Origin: Megaleporinus macrocephalus
Lineage: Eukaryota > Chordata > Actinopteri > Characiformes > Anostomidae
Assembly: GCA_021613375.1 (NCBI GenBank)
Contig: CM038704.1
Span: forward strand, 33,745,488 to 33,809,487
Reading direction: 5' to 3'
Length of the DNA: 64,000 nucleotides
The notes under the pieces were generated by a model that was not told the origin of the DNA, did not search any database, and saw only the letters and a program-made list of their open reading frames with translations. Shown here piece by piece: positions 1-15,454 of the stretch (positions are counted from its first letter, which is position 1; every line of letters begins with the position of its first letter). Made by a program: the position numbers and the translations under genes.

Positions 1-227
1 TGTAAAAAAAAATATATTGTTTGTTAAGGGTTTTTAATTCACAGAGGAGGACAAGAAGCATGAAATAAGAACAGCTGGTATGCCAATCTGCTAAATGAAA
101 CAAAAGAAGGGCAGTTCACCCTCCGGCATTAACAAACTGCTTGAAGAAACGATATATCTGCAAATATATATTTTTTTTTAAAAAGAGGAAACACTTAAAT
201 AGAAACATATAAAAGCATCTGATGTTT

Positions 228-400
228 ACCTGGACTGGTAAAAGAAAAACACACAAAGCGAAGGTGTAATCTTCACCTAAAAGTAGGTCTCCATGATTTG
301 GAATTTCCTCTGCCAGCTTTATATTTGTCACGTCACAATCTATCAGCTGCCCTGGCGCGTACACTCAAAGGACTATGGGAAGTGTAGTACAGAAAGAGGA
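228..400 (-). promoter_or_regulatory. Putative TATA-less promoter and 5' exon of a gene leaving the window
   Basis: On the minus strand, 389-370 reads ACTACACTTCCCATAGTCC, which resembles the ZNF143/SBF promoter element (consensus ACTACAnTTCCCA). An AAAATGGC box (YY1-like) lies just upstream and a TGACGTGAC (CRE-like) just downstream. Two good donor sites follow on the same strand: TTTTAG|GTGAAG and, further on, GTCCAG|GTAAAC near 231. This is the make-up of a housekeeping promoter with a short first exon. The next exon would lie outside the window, so the gene cannot be named. A plus-strand acceptor-like site near 50 (tttttaattcacag, followed by a 15-codon open stretch to a stop) is a weaker alternative. 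Confidence 0.4.
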
Positions 401-3149
401 GCCATTTTAGAACTGCAAAAAGGCCAAATATTAGACGCGAAAGCAAGGCTAATGCGACATCTAGTGACCGGTATACGACATAAACACAAGATATATACTA
501 TATATTCTACACTAATAAATCGATTCTGTTGGTGGCATAATCTTTGGGATGGTAGTTTGCGGTTAGACAGACGTTTTCATTATTTTACTGATCAAAAATT
601 AACTGGGCAGCATTTTGCCCTGTATTTTGCCAATTATCACTCCAGAACTCTTTTCTCACGTTATATGGATTTGAGATACCCAGGATCCAGTCTCCCTGTT
701 TGTTGGCTAGGCCAGTGAGATGGACACAAGGCTGAAGTTGGCTTCTTATTTTTTAAAGACTGCTTTTCAAGATTTAGGAGGCCTAAATCTACAGGGGTTT
801 CTTAGTAACAAATTGCACATTGCTTTTGCAAAATTCAACATTTTGAGAAACTTAGTAATTGAATATTTCAGTAGCAAATAAATATAACATCAGAAAACAA
901 CTGAAGAACTATTTAAAATGGAATAAGTAGGCCATAGAACAATGCAACCTTTAAAACATAATGTTAATGAAATTTGTACAGTCATGTTTTCTGAACTAAA
1001 AGTTTTAAAATGTATCTTTGAAGGTACAGTAATACCTTTTTTTCTGAGATTTTAGTCACATGTGAAACATGGATTCACCACAAAGACAAAACCAAAACTT
1101 TTACATTATAAACTAAAAAGTGATTATGCAGCTAAAGTTTGTTGCTAACCAATTTCTTTGTAGCTAGATTTTTGCTATATTATTAGGGTTGGTTGCTAAT
1201 CTATTGCTAAGACATTTCATAGTGTATGGGGTGTTTACTGTGTAGTTGTTAGGGGGTTGCCAAGAGGTTGCAAGTTTCTAAAAATGAATGCCAATCTAAC
1301 GCATGAATGAGGGATGAATAAACGACACATAGAGAAGTGTGGGTCAATATTGCTATGCAGTTTGGTGGCTGTCAGGTAATGGAAACAACAGGATTTAAGT
1401 TGGGAAAAAAGTAATAGGGAAAAAAGTTTTTGTAGGTCAGATCAAAAAGCTGTATACAAGCACACCATTTCTGATTATACTGAACATTACAGAGTTGGAA
1501 CAGTGTGGACTTAAATTTATGTTCATTCATCATGTGACAAACGGTCACATTCACTGTCAATCTGAAAAAAATTTTAGCATGCAGAGAACCATTTAAACAT
1601 GATATGGGTTTATATGAAACACCTAGTTATAAATCAAATGATTTCAGTTTCTAAAGAATCCTTGAAAAACCATCTTTTTTTCCTTGTGCATTTATACCAG
1701 CATATCCACATCACACAAAAAGATAAGAAAAACAAGGAAAATACAGGAGAGAAACAACAAATGTACAACACCATGTAGAAATACTAGTGAATTAAGATTA
1801 TGTTTTAATTTTCTTTGGTTTATGATTTAATTTTCTTCACAGAAAAGTCAGCAAAAAAAAGTCATTGTCCAGTGCTGTTTAGGAAGTCAACATTAAATTA
1901 GTGCTTTTTACAACTGCCGTTTTCACAAAGCAGAAGATAAGCCCTGAATAAGCCAAGGCTGACAGCGGCAAGGAAAATCTCCCTAGAAGCAAGAGGAAGA
2001 ACCCTTGAGAGGGACCAAGACTGAAAAAGAAAAACCCATTCTTCATCATTGGTTTCATGCACTACTGAGCATTCTCTAGCTGGAACTGTCATCTGCAGAA
2101 ATTAATTAGAACTCTAGGTTACAAAATTACAAACTATTACATGGGTCACGCATGCCATATGTAATTTTCAAGAGACCTGAGCTACTCAGATATGCCATTA
2201 TTTGACATGTAGATCCTAATTAAATTTGGATATCTTTATGAATCTAGCTAATTTTTTATCACTTAGCCTGCAGATGTTTTTTGCCTGCACAGGCCTTGGG
2301 ACAGATACCTTTTCAGAGGTTGGGTGTTTTGATTGTATGTGAACTAAAGAAAAAAGAAATTTTAAAAGTGGTTTATTCTATTGCTCATTGTTTAGTGAAA
2401 ACAAATTATTAGGATAAGGACATGTTTTTTTCTTTTGATTTTCCGTCCACTTGGAATCATGCTGTACGCTGAAACTCTGATACACAACAAGACAGGCTAT
2501 TTTTAATAGCTTACTATCAGCTGTTTTAAAAAAAAATCAATGTAAATTGAAAGACAGGGATAGATATTAATTTTTACATAATGTTTATCATATTTATTTT
2601 AATCTGCTAAAATATGTTTTAGGGCCATATCAGATGTTTTGAGTGAAAAACTGAAGTGTAGTAGGTCATTGTGTACTGGGACAGCACCCCCTTTAATAAT
2701 ATTCCACACTTTATAAAAAAATATATTAAAAAAAAAAAAGGTTTTGTGATGTTTAACTTTTTTCAGCTGTACATCCGCACTACACTCATAGCCAGCGTCA
2801 TTCACAGGATGTCTGACACATGAGAAGTCCCGGACCTAATACGTACAGAAGGTTTAAATGGAAATTTAAATGCAGGATTTGGATGGTGTTTTTGAGATGG
2901 ATTACTCTCTGGATTCTGGTTGATGTATGAAACCTCTCTAGACACTGATTGTGTGAGTCACAGAGTATCTTAATGTGTGAATCACATCAAGGTTTCAACA
3001 CAGAAACTAAAATTCTTCATTCATGGAAATTAAAAAAAAAAAACAGAGGAAGTGCTATGTTGTGTCTGTGGTGTTTGGTTCTTTTCTGCTAGAATATAGT
3101 TTCTCTTAAAAAAATGTCCATAACCCTAAATATAAGCACAAAACATCAC
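401..3149. other. Intergenic, no recognisable gene
   Basis: AT-rich sequence with only short unconvincing open frames. I see no conserved protein motif, transposon end or RNA gene. It separates the promoter-like segment at the left edge from the 3' end of prelid3b. Confidence 0.5.
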
Positions 3150-5389
3150 AGTGGATATCAAACTCAAGACTTTATTTCAGAAAAGGCTGTAAACAGCAAC
3201 AATAGTTACCTGTTTGTCAGAGCAAATTCAGACCTGAGCCTGACTGGTACCCATACTTAGCATCATGAGAAGACTTCATACTGCATGTTCCATTCATTAC
3301 ACACAAAACATATCTTGCACAGATTCCTCAACAAGTATCTGAAAATACCAAAATATTTGTTTTGCTGTACATTTTAGACAGAATACATAGTGTACCTAAA
3401 ATTGTTGGTAATTAAATTAATCATGATATAATCAAACATATTACAGTTTGTTGTAACACCTTGTGGGCCACTGTTAAAGATACCAGCATCAATTGCAATG
3501 GCTTTTTTTACTCCAAAATGAGATTATATTAGACAACATTATAACCGAAACACTAAAATGTAAACTAGATTTAACACTTAAGGAACCACCCACAACTTAA
3601 CTATAACAAGTTGTATTTTAAGTGGAGGCATAAAAACACCAAGTAAAACAAGCATAAATAAATAAATATATTCTATTTTATCCTCCACTACTGAAGCTTG
3701 GTTAGATTGGCCAACAAGCAAGCATAAATACACTCTTCCTTAACACCTCCCACCACCATTTTAATTGTTTGGCCTCACAGAGAAAAAATGCATACTGTTA
3801 GGACTTCTGATTTAATCAGGCTTTTATATATCCTTCTGTGTCCACACTTGCTACTTAAGAATTAATTACTCCATGACATGATTTCACTATTTAACTTTAG
3901 CCTTTATCTCCAACTGGCCAAAAAGCCTAAATCACAGACTAAATAGAACTTCCAATGGTGATTCACTACTGGCACTTTAATCTACTCCAAATCCTGCCTG
4001 AAAACTAGCTCAAAAACCTTGTGATATGGCTGAAGAGGCACAGTAACACCTTTCATGCTCATCATAAAGACGACCCTTTACAAAAATCATGGCAAAGCAA
4101 ACATAAGCTGACATTTTATGAACATACAAGAGCACTAAACTGAAAGTTCAAAGCACTCAACAAAAAGCTTAAAGTTCAGCTTCATGTGCTGAACCTATGT
4201 CTGTTGAGGTGGGGCTGAATTATTTTAACGATTTCAGAAACACTCATCCCAGACATTCTGGCATTTCAATACTTTGACTAAAATAATTTCAACACTGGGG
4301 TGCAATACACCACACATTAATTGCCTTGCCTACTTGCATTAACTGCAGAGGAATTACTGAAATTAACGTAATTAGCTTACACTGCACCTGCACACAGAAG
4401 CTTTCTCACAGAATAAACTTTTGTAGATAATTGAGAATACATTGTTGCATATAAATGGCATCAAATACTCTAAATCAGTTTGTTCCCTTCATTTAACTTA
4501 ACTCTAAACAGCACAGCACCCGTTAAATTGTTAACATTAATGATAATGACAACAAGCAGCTCAGTATTAAAGCATGGGTGCTGATGAGACCACACTAAAC
4601 AGCACAGCCTATGCTGAACAGCTGAGCTTACAGTAGTGTGTGTTTTAGTTTAACCAAGAAAGTTTCATTTCATGTAATAAATAGAAAACAAACAAAAACA
4701 TCCCACCCCACATCATCACACTGACACCCTTTAAACAACTACAGATGCTTAAAGGAAGCATTTGTGCCAAAACACAACCTCTTACAATAAATTAAGGCTA
4801 ACAGCCATTAACATGCTCTAACCCAAACTGCTATGAAAAACATACAGGCTGGCGGATAATGCTAGTTCACACTTCCGCAATTAAACATTTTGTTGAAAAA
4901 AAACAATACAATCCCCGCAGCCTAGTGAAACTGCGGTCTGTCACATACACTCAGTTAGACCATAAGGATACGTAACTTGCAGCACGCTATGATGTTCAAA
5001 CAGGAATTTTAAGAGGGAATGTTCTCAATGCCATACTGACTGCTGCTCAAACACCTTTCCGTTTAGTCAGCTGCTTGTTCTTCACTGAACAGTCTTAATC
5101 AGCCTTACCACAAACCTTCTGCTACTGTTTTTTTTTGTTTTTTTAAAAGTGGAGACTCCCTCTCTGTCATTTACAATCCCTCTAGCCTCTAATATAGACG
5201 CCACGACATGAGGGAACTTAAGGAAACATTTTCCCAAACTGAGAAGGGGGAGGGGGTTATGTAAAAGAACAGTGGCAGAGAGGGATACTCCATGCAGGCA
5301 TATGAATAATATAAAGAGCAACAGAGCAGTGGATAAACAGAGGGAGATCTTCAGCAAAAGAGAGTAAGGAATGCAGACATAAGTGAAGG
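3150..5389 (-). other. prelid3b: 3' UTR of prelid3b
   Basis: About 2.2 kb without long open frames runs from the prelid3b stop codon to a canonical AATAAA on the minus strand (plus-strand tttatt at 3,171-3,176). The extent is inferred from that signal. An earlier, non-canonical signal could also be used. Confidence 0.6.
3171..3176 (-). terminator. Polyadenylation signal AATAAA (prelid3b)
   Basis: Canonical hexamer on the minus strand in the same orientation as prelid3b, about 2.2 kb after its stop codon. Cleavage is expected around 3,150-3,160. Confidence 0.55.
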
Positions 5390-9287
<3,898 letters not shown>

Positions 9288-9689
9288 AATTTTATTTGTT
9301 AAAATGTGACTTGTAACCGCCAGTAGAAACTAGACCGGCAAATGCTGCTGTTGCCGCTCTCTACAGCTTCCTCATGCTGCATTTATGCTCCGCCCTCCCT
9401 CAACAGCTACTATGGTCGCTGCGTGCTTGCGCTCCAGCGAATCGGGCGAGAAGGTTCTGTGGAAAAAATCCTCCGCCCATCAGATGCTGCCTTACATCAG
9501 GTAATTTACTCTCTTGTCTATAATAAGTGCTCTACCCAAGAGCCAGTACGTAGGGCACAAAAACACGTAAACGTTTTCTTAGTGTTAGTTAAGAAATATA
9601 GTACTGGACAGCGAAGTCTGGTACACTCTGCATGTATTCGCTCACTCGGTAAAGACAAACGCGCTTTAATGTGGGCAAGGACATGTAGG
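9288..9689 (-). promoter_or_regulatory. prelid3b 5' UTR and promoter region
   Basis: The segment upstream of the prelid3b ATG is less AT-rich than its surroundings, has scattered CpGs and no TATA box, as expected for a housekeeping gene. The right limit is set where Harbinger-type terminal sequence starts near 9,690. A plus-strand open frame starting at 9,342 runs across that limit into transposon sequence and is not taken as a gene. Confidence 0.4.
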
Positions 9690-9924
9690 GGAGACCGGGA
9701 GGCTACTCCACGAAGCAAGCTTATGAAAGCGGCGCTTGTTTGAGTGAGCCTCGCTTGAGTTAGCCAAACAGTTCACTTCCGTCTAGTTCCGTTCCACTAA
9801 CGAATTCCAGATTCAACAAGTTCCCACTAATTCAAGCCAGGCTTGTGTAATCGCCGATCATGCGCGAGCACACAGTATTTAAACTGCCTCACTAATCGAT
9901 ATCCGAAAAGTCGAGAAAAATGTC

Positions 9925-10930
9925 GAAAGATCTGAAAGAACGGGCAGCTTTTTTTCTTCTGCTTTACTTATACGTCTTTACGATGAACATAAAGACATAA
10001 TTACGAGGAAAGGTGACACGTCCTGTATTAATAAAACCAGAGAAGCTGTCTGGCAGAATATTGTAGACAGATTAAATGTGTGCGCATATAATTTAATACA
10101 TTCATTGACATTTTAAAAGTGTTATAGTAAATTGTTAATATTAATAATTAATTATATCCTGACTTAAACGCAACATGAGCGGAGTGAAAAGAACGTGGCA
10201 GCAGGTCAAGGTTAAATATAAAAATATACTCCAGAATGGTAAGTGCAGTTTTAAATGATTAGACTAATGTGCAGGAAAATGTAAAACACCATATTTGTGT
10301 GTATTATGAGATTAAATAACTGTATAAAATATTTTAGCAACCAGAAAGAAAACTAACACTGGTGGTGGACCTCCTGTAGCAGCCCTCACTCCTGCAGAAC
10401 ACCTTGCATTACAGCAAAACAGCAGACATCCCATCATTGTAAGAATTAAGGGAGGAACATCATCTTATCCTGTCTGTCTCTGTGAAACACGGCCTTATGT
10501 AGGTTCAGTTGTTTCTCAGATGTTACATTTTTGTTATTATAGGCTACATTGTAGAATTATTGTATACTTGATGGTTTAAGATATTACAGGTTGCGCTGAC
10601 CCTTTTGGACCCTCCTGTATTTGACAATGATGTGAATTCCATAAATCAGCCTATTTCTTATGACTGTACTCAAAGGACCTTTGAAATTCAGGTGTCTAAT
10701 TTGTTGTTTGCAGGGGGAGATTGCAGGACCATCCAGGATTAGTTATGCAGTTCAACATATTGAAAACTTCTCAATCTTGACCATACTTCTGTCTTAAAGG
10801 ATTCTGATATTTGTGAGATATACAAGAGGCACTTGCTCCAAGAAATAGAATGTAGTACTTTAATCTGCAGTACAAAAAACTAAAAATACAAAAGCTGGAG
10901 CTTGAAATAAAGAAAATGGAGAAAGATGTG
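9925..10930 (+). pseudogene. Myb/SANT-like DNA-binding protein of Harbinger copy 1
   Basis: An opening block encodes LIRLYDEHKDIITRKGD, then INKTREAVWQNIVDRLN, a typical Myb/SANT-like trihelix of Harbinger elements. After a short intron come KRTWQQVKVKYKNILQ (10,190-10,240, followed by the donor gtaagt) and, after the acceptor at 10,338, ATRKKTNTGGGPPVAALTPA with EHLALQQNS. Near 10,880 a C-terminal coiled segment reads YKKLKIQKLELEIKKMEKD. The frame is broken in the poly-T run near 9,945 and again after 10,460. In the family this protein brings the nuclease to the nucleus and the transposon ends. This copy is not functional. Confidence 0.75.
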
Positions 10931-11069
10931 AGTAGAGGCAAAAGGTCTCACGGTAATATGTTTTTTTCACCCATGAGTAAAGTATCCACACACAAATAAG
11001 CACACATTTCCATTTTTCTTTTCAGCAAAGCATCGTCATGCTCATTAGCACTTGTGCCTTTTCTCTTAT

Positions 11070-11150
11070 TGTGATATTGTTCTTGTTACATATCATACAC
11101 GTGTGCCTCACCAAGAAAAATTCCTTGTATGTGTAACATTCTGATTCTGA
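11070..11150 (+). mobile_element. LINE 3' tail inside Harbinger copy 1
   Basis: It reads AAATTCCTTGTATGTGT and ends ATTCTGATTCTGAT. The same 3' end closes the full LINE at 26,340-26,402. Copy 2 carries the matching tail in inverted order at 13,766-13,955, so the insertion predates the split of the two Harbinger copies. Confidence 0.7.
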
Positions 11151-11349
11151 TAAGAAAAAAAATTCTTCTGTCCACAGGCACAGCAAGACCAAAAAAGGTG
11201 TCTTGTTCTGTGTTCATTTTGCCTCAGTGTTGGAAAAAAAATATTCCGTAGTGCAAATAATCTAGAACAATGGCCATAGTAACAAAGTTCAAACCCATGG
11301 ACTGACTGATTTATATGCTTATGACTTTTATCTGTTGGGTAGGCAAAAC

Positions 11350-11994
11350 TTACATGTACCTGTACATTGATGGAGCCTTTATCCAGATGTGAGTGCAGTC
11401 TATAGCACCAATGACATTTGGGAATTCTGGAGGACTGAATGTAATTTTAGTATGAAATAGTTTACTAAGATGAAAACAAAGCACTTTTGCGTCTGTTAAA
11501 TAACGTAAATGTAAATTTAACTCAAGGTTACTGATCAAACCAACACTACTTCTCATGAGCACATACCAGCTGTTCTGAAAAAGGCTTCTTTTATGGAAAG
11601 GATGCCTCTGTGAATGCGATGAACATATTAAGTAAATGCTTAAGTGCAAGGCAAACCTTTCTAATTTCATGGCAGACCGTTGCCTTCCTAAGATGTTCTG
11701 TTTCCCTGACACTGTAAAGAAATGCGCTGCTGGAAAGAAACACTGTTTGGGGTTTGGTAAGCGCTGTACTATGTCCAGTTGTCTTTTCAATATATGGCCC
11801 CAATAATTTACAGAGATATACAATACTGTGTCTTCTGAATCTGTAGTGCTCAAATAAGTAGTCATCTGGAAAACCCAGTGGATCTGCCCTGTCCTTGACC
11901 TTGGAGCTGGTAGTGTGAATACTCTGCACACTATGCGTGCGCCTTCATCTACTGGATTGGCTACAAATGGGTATGCATTGTCAATCATAGCCAA
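11350..11994 (-). pseudogene. HARBI1-type nuclease of Harbinger copy 1
   Basis: Two minus-strand frames together cover the N-terminal half: DNAYPFVANPVDEGARIV and FTLPAPRSRT in one, then FPDDYLFEHYRFRRHSIVYL and CKLLGPYIEKTTGHSTAL in the second. The first frame resumes at the DDE-entry motif FPNVIGAIDCTHIWIKAPS, which holds the first catalytic aspartate. At least two frameshifts separate these pieces. The rest of the DDE domain is deleted, so the gene is dead. The family cuts and joins transposon ends at a 3-bp target. Confidence 0.85.
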
Positions 11995-12000
11995 CAGCCT

Positions 12001-12810
12001 TCACTGTTAGCTGCCCTTTTTTTAATAGCCTACATTTTGGATTATTTGTATCACCTGTATGCAGGTCTTGGTAAGGTAGTTGTCTGTATCCATTTACTAA
12101 TGCACCATTTAGTTGACCGAACATTTACATTATTTCTATTTAACAAATCTGAACATATATAATTGTGGAGTGATATGATTTGTATAAACTCATGTATGAA
12201 TTTGAACACAAAAGAGGAAGTATGGAGATAAAAGTATACCTAAAAGTAACTTCACCTAAAGTACTCAGTTATTATTAATACACAGGGACAAAGAATTGTA
12301 TTTTTTGTGATCTAGAGTTTATGCTAATATATCTTTGTGGACCATAACTTCGATTAGACACTGTATTCCATTTCACACTGACCTGAATTTGTTATGATTT
12401 AACCAATAAAACTGAAATGTGCAGAAACCTCACTGATTAACAATGAATATGTACTCTGAAGATCGAAATATAAATTGCTTTTGGTAATATAATTATTAAA
12501 TTTTAATAATAGTAATCTGCAATCCTTTCAAACTAATACTTAAGTACAGTACTCAATTAAATGTAAGAAGATGGGATACGATATGATATATGATATTATA
12601 CAACGTACTATGATATGATGTGGTACATCCACTGCCATTTAATAGATCTGCGTCGAAACCTTGTGCCTCAATTTGTTTCCCGGCCGGCGAAACTATGACA
12701 TCACACGGCTAAGCCAATGGTAGCGATCGAGCTAAGCTAAGCGTCAACTCTAGCCTGGTACCGAGCAGGTTTGTACAAACGTATATGTTGCTGTGGTAAC
12801 TTAGCGTTGG
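12001..12810. other. Spacer between the two Harbinger copies
   Basis: AT-rich, with a short GATATGATAT-type cluster at 12,575-12,630, then a more GC-rich stretch (12,650-12,800) just before the terminal sequence of copy 2. That stretch could be the eroded far end of copy 1, but I cannot show a matching inverted terminus. No gene seen. Confidence 0.4.
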
Positions 12811-12949
12811 GGGCTATTCCACGAAGCGAGCTAACTCGGTAAGCCAGGCTTTTTAAGACAAGCCTGGCTCACTTTGCTCAAATTCGGTTCCACGAAAGAG
12901 GCTAGACTTAAGCCTCGCTCAGAACATCTTAGTAAGGCAACGGTCTGCC

Positions 12950-13680
12950 ATGAAATTAGAAAGGTTTGCCTTGCACTTAAGCGCTTACTTAATATATTCA
13001 TCGCATTCACAGAGGCATCCTTCCCATAAAAGAAGCCTTTTTCAGAACAGCTGGTATGTGTTCATGAGAAGTAGTGTTGGTTTGATCAGTAACTTTGAGT
13101 TAAATTTACATTTACATTATTCAACAGACGCTCTTATACAGAGCACTCGCAAAAGTGCTTTATTTTCATCTTGGTAAACTATTTCATACTAAAATTGCAT
13201 TCAGTTCTCCAGGATTCCCAAATGTCATTAATGCTATAGACTGCACATACATCTGGATAAGGGCTCCATGTAAAGGTACATGTAAGTTTTGCCTACCCAA
13301 CAGATTAAAGTCATAAGCATATGAATCAGTCAGTCCATGGGTTTAAACAACTTTCAACATTTGTCACTTTTGCCATTGTTCTAGATTATTTGCACTGCGG
13401 AATATCTCTTTTCCATTCAATTAAAGAATATTTCATGCCTCCTCACTGGCACAGAGGTTTGCCCAAAGTAAGAATACGCCAACCACACAATATGGTGCAG
13501 ATTTGGCCTCAGTATTTATCTCTACTCTTTATAAGTGTAGATGCTTTTCCTGGCTTACTGTTTGGGGATAGGGGTTACCCCTGCCCAGCTTTTCTCCTTA
13601 CACGATATGCAGACCCTCCAGCAGATAAAGAGAGGAGGTTCAATCATGCATATTCCAAGACGAGGGATGCATTAAAATGA
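12950..13680 (+). pseudogene. HARBI1-type nuclease of Harbinger copy 2
   Basis: It begins at MKLERFALHLS, the frame-shifted equivalent of the middle of the copy 1 gene, so the N-terminus is deleted. Stops and shifts follow. At 13,545-13,677 it keeps the C-terminal catalytic part that copy 1 lost: LFGDRGYPCPAFLLTRYADP and RRFNHAYSKTRDALK. The central aspartate (GDRGYP) is still visible. Two relics with different deletions together show the full domain plan of the parent. Confidence 0.8.
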
Positions 13681-13765
13681 ACACAGAACAAGACACCTTT
13701 TTTTGGAAAAATTTTTTAGTGATTGTCTTGCTGCGACTTTGGACAGAAGAAACTTTGATTTACTT

Positions 13766-13955
13766 ATTAGAATCAGAATCAGAATTGTTTATTTCGCCAA
13801 GTATGTCACACATACAAGGAATTTTGACTTGGTGAGGCACACGTGTACAACAAGTAACAAGAACAATATCACACTAATAGAAAAGATACAAGAAGATACA
13901 ATAATCAGAATAAAGAAAAAGAACAATAGAGTAATGAAGAGCCAAGAAAGGTGCT
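13766..13955 (-). mobile_element. LINE 3' tail inside Harbinger copy 2
   Basis: On the plus strand it starts ATTAGAATCAGAATCAGAAT and contains ACACATACAAGGAATTTTGA, the reverse complement of the Rex1-like LINE 3' end at 26,340-26,402. Its position between the nuclease and Myb genes is the same as in copy 1. Confidence 0.75.
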
Positions 13956-14049
13956 AAAGAGCGTGACGATGCTTTGCCGAACAGAAAAATGAAAATCTGT
14001 ACTTGTGTGAATATTCTACACATAGGTGAAAACAAAAACAAACATATCA

Positions 14050-14840
14050 CAGTGAGACCTTTTGCCGCTATTCACATCTTTCTCCATTTTCTTTATTTCA
14101 GGCTCCAGCTTTCGTATTTTTAGTTTTTTGTAGTGCAGATCAATGTACTACATTCTATTTCTTGAAGCAGGTGCCTCTTGTAGAGCTCACAAATATCAGA
14201 ATCCTTTAAGACAGAAGTTTTCATTTATGTTGAACTGCATAACTAATCCTGGATGGTCCTGCAATCTCCCCTTGCAAACAACAGATTAGACCCCTGAATG
14301 TCAAAGGTCCTCTGTACAGTCATAAGAAATAGGCTGATTTATGGTACTCACATCACTGTCAAATACAGGAGGGTCCAAAAGAGTCAGCACATCCCCCACC
14401 ACTGTAATATTTTAAGTCATCAAGTATACAATAATTCTACGATGTAGCCTATAAGAACAAAAATGTAACATCTGAGAAACAACTGAACCTACCTTTAACA
14501 TAAGGCTGTGTTTCACAGAGACAGACTGGATCAGATGATGTTCCTCCCTTTATTCTTACAATGAAGGGGGTCTGCTGTTTTGCTGTAAAGCGGGGTCTTC
14601 TGCAGGAGTGAGGGCTGCTACAGGAGGTCCACCACCAGTAGCAGCAGTATCAGTTTTCTTTCTGGTGCTGAAATATTTTATACAGTTATTTAATCTCATA
14701 ATACACACAAATATGGCGTTTTACATTTTCCTGCATGTTAGACTAATCATTTGAAACTGCACTTACCATTCTGGAGTATATTTTTATATTTAACCTTGAC
14801 CTGCTGCCACGTTCTTTTAACTCCGTTCATGTTGCTTCTA
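14050..14840 (-). pseudogene. Myb/SANT-like protein of Harbinger copy 2
   Basis: The minus strand repeats the later exons of the copy 1 gene: the MNGVKRTWQQV-type block near 14,810, the GGGPPVAALTPAE-type block near 14,600-14,640, and the coiled C-terminus near 14,100-14,130. Its first exon (the LIRLYDEHKD block) is absent; sequence beyond 14,880 is unrelated. Confidence 0.65.
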
Positions 14841-15141
14841 AATCAGGAAATGATTAATTATTAATATTAATAATGTGGTGATGTAGTGACAGCTACACCA
14901 AAAAAGCGCAACGTCGACAGTGAGAATCGGTGAATTTACGAGACATAGACGTAAGAATATTTTTATCGTAGAGAGACGCTGCAAATGCGTGTGTCTCGTA
15001 TGTCGAGAGACTATCCCGGCTACTACTGCCTCGGCCTGCAGCGGCTGACCTCTGGAGCGAAAAACTCAAAGTTGTTGACGCTCAGTCATTTAGATCGCCG
15101 CTGTCTTACTTATGGCAGTGTTTTAAGAAACGATTTAGCGA

Positions 15142-15350
15142 ATGGTTTTGAGAGCCATGCGCCAAATGACTGTCTCTTTGGAAAGAGTAGTGAACGGTTT
15201 AGTTTGGTTCAGTGCTGATATGGACCTTCAGCTAACTGTTTTAAACATACTTCAAGATGTGGCCCGTCAACTTCACACTCTCTCAGAAACAGAGGAAGTG
15301 AACGCTGGACGTCCATCGTACATTTTACGCCCGAATATAAACTGTGGTCT
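15142..15350 (+). pseudogene. Arm-encoded open frame (HTH-transposon N-terminus?)
   Basis: The left arm has an open frame containing VSLERVVNGLVWFSADMDLQ, LTVLNILQDVARQLHTL and EEVNAGRPSYI. The GRPSYI end resembles the start of the helix-turn-helix segment of repetitive fish proteins that carry an integrase core, but nothing downstream matches. The right arm carries the same segment inverted and more decayed. Assignment is tentative. Confidence 0.3.
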
Positions 15351-15454
15351 TGCAGTCTGCACCGAGAAGCACATCGGTCTCGCATCTACACTAAGGCTCA
15401 AGTGCGCGTCTAAACCGCGTTTTACGGCAGCAATCTTCAGTAGTGGCGGCTGGC

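Larger units (their letters stand above)
9690..12000. mobile_element. Harbinger DNA transposon, copy 1 (decayed)
   Basis: It carries the two genes typical of animal Harbingers: a Myb/SANT-like DNA-binding protein on the plus strand (about 9,925-10,930) and a HARBI1-type nuclease on the minus strand (11,994-11,350). The left end reads GGCTACTCCACGAAGCAAGC, close to GGCTATTCCACGAAGCGAGC at 12,812 in copy 2, so this is probably the terminal sequence. The right end is not visible. The segment from about 10,130 to 11,345 is matched in inverted order by 13,300-14,880. A stretch equivalent to 13,480-13,680 is missing here, which removes the C-terminal half of the nuclease. Confidence 0.8.
12811..14880. 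mobile_element. Harbinger DNA transposon, copy 2 (inverted relative to copy 1)
   Basis: It starts GGGCTATTCCACGAAGCGAG. The order is nuclease relic (plus), LINE tail (minus), Myb/SANT-like relic (minus), the mirror image of copy 1. Similarity to copy 1 stops near 14,880, so the first Myb exon and the right terminus are missing or replaced. About 300 bp of the nuclease N-terminus are also deleted. Confidence 0.8.

Noticed and set aside
1898..2092. 64-codon minus-strand frame with protein-like composition
   Set aside because: No splice sites in register, no recognised motif, and not near a promoter.
9342..9743. 133-codon plus-strand frame divergent from prelid3b
   Set aside because: It runs from promoter sequence into Harbinger terminal sequence and has no recognisable motif or splice context.
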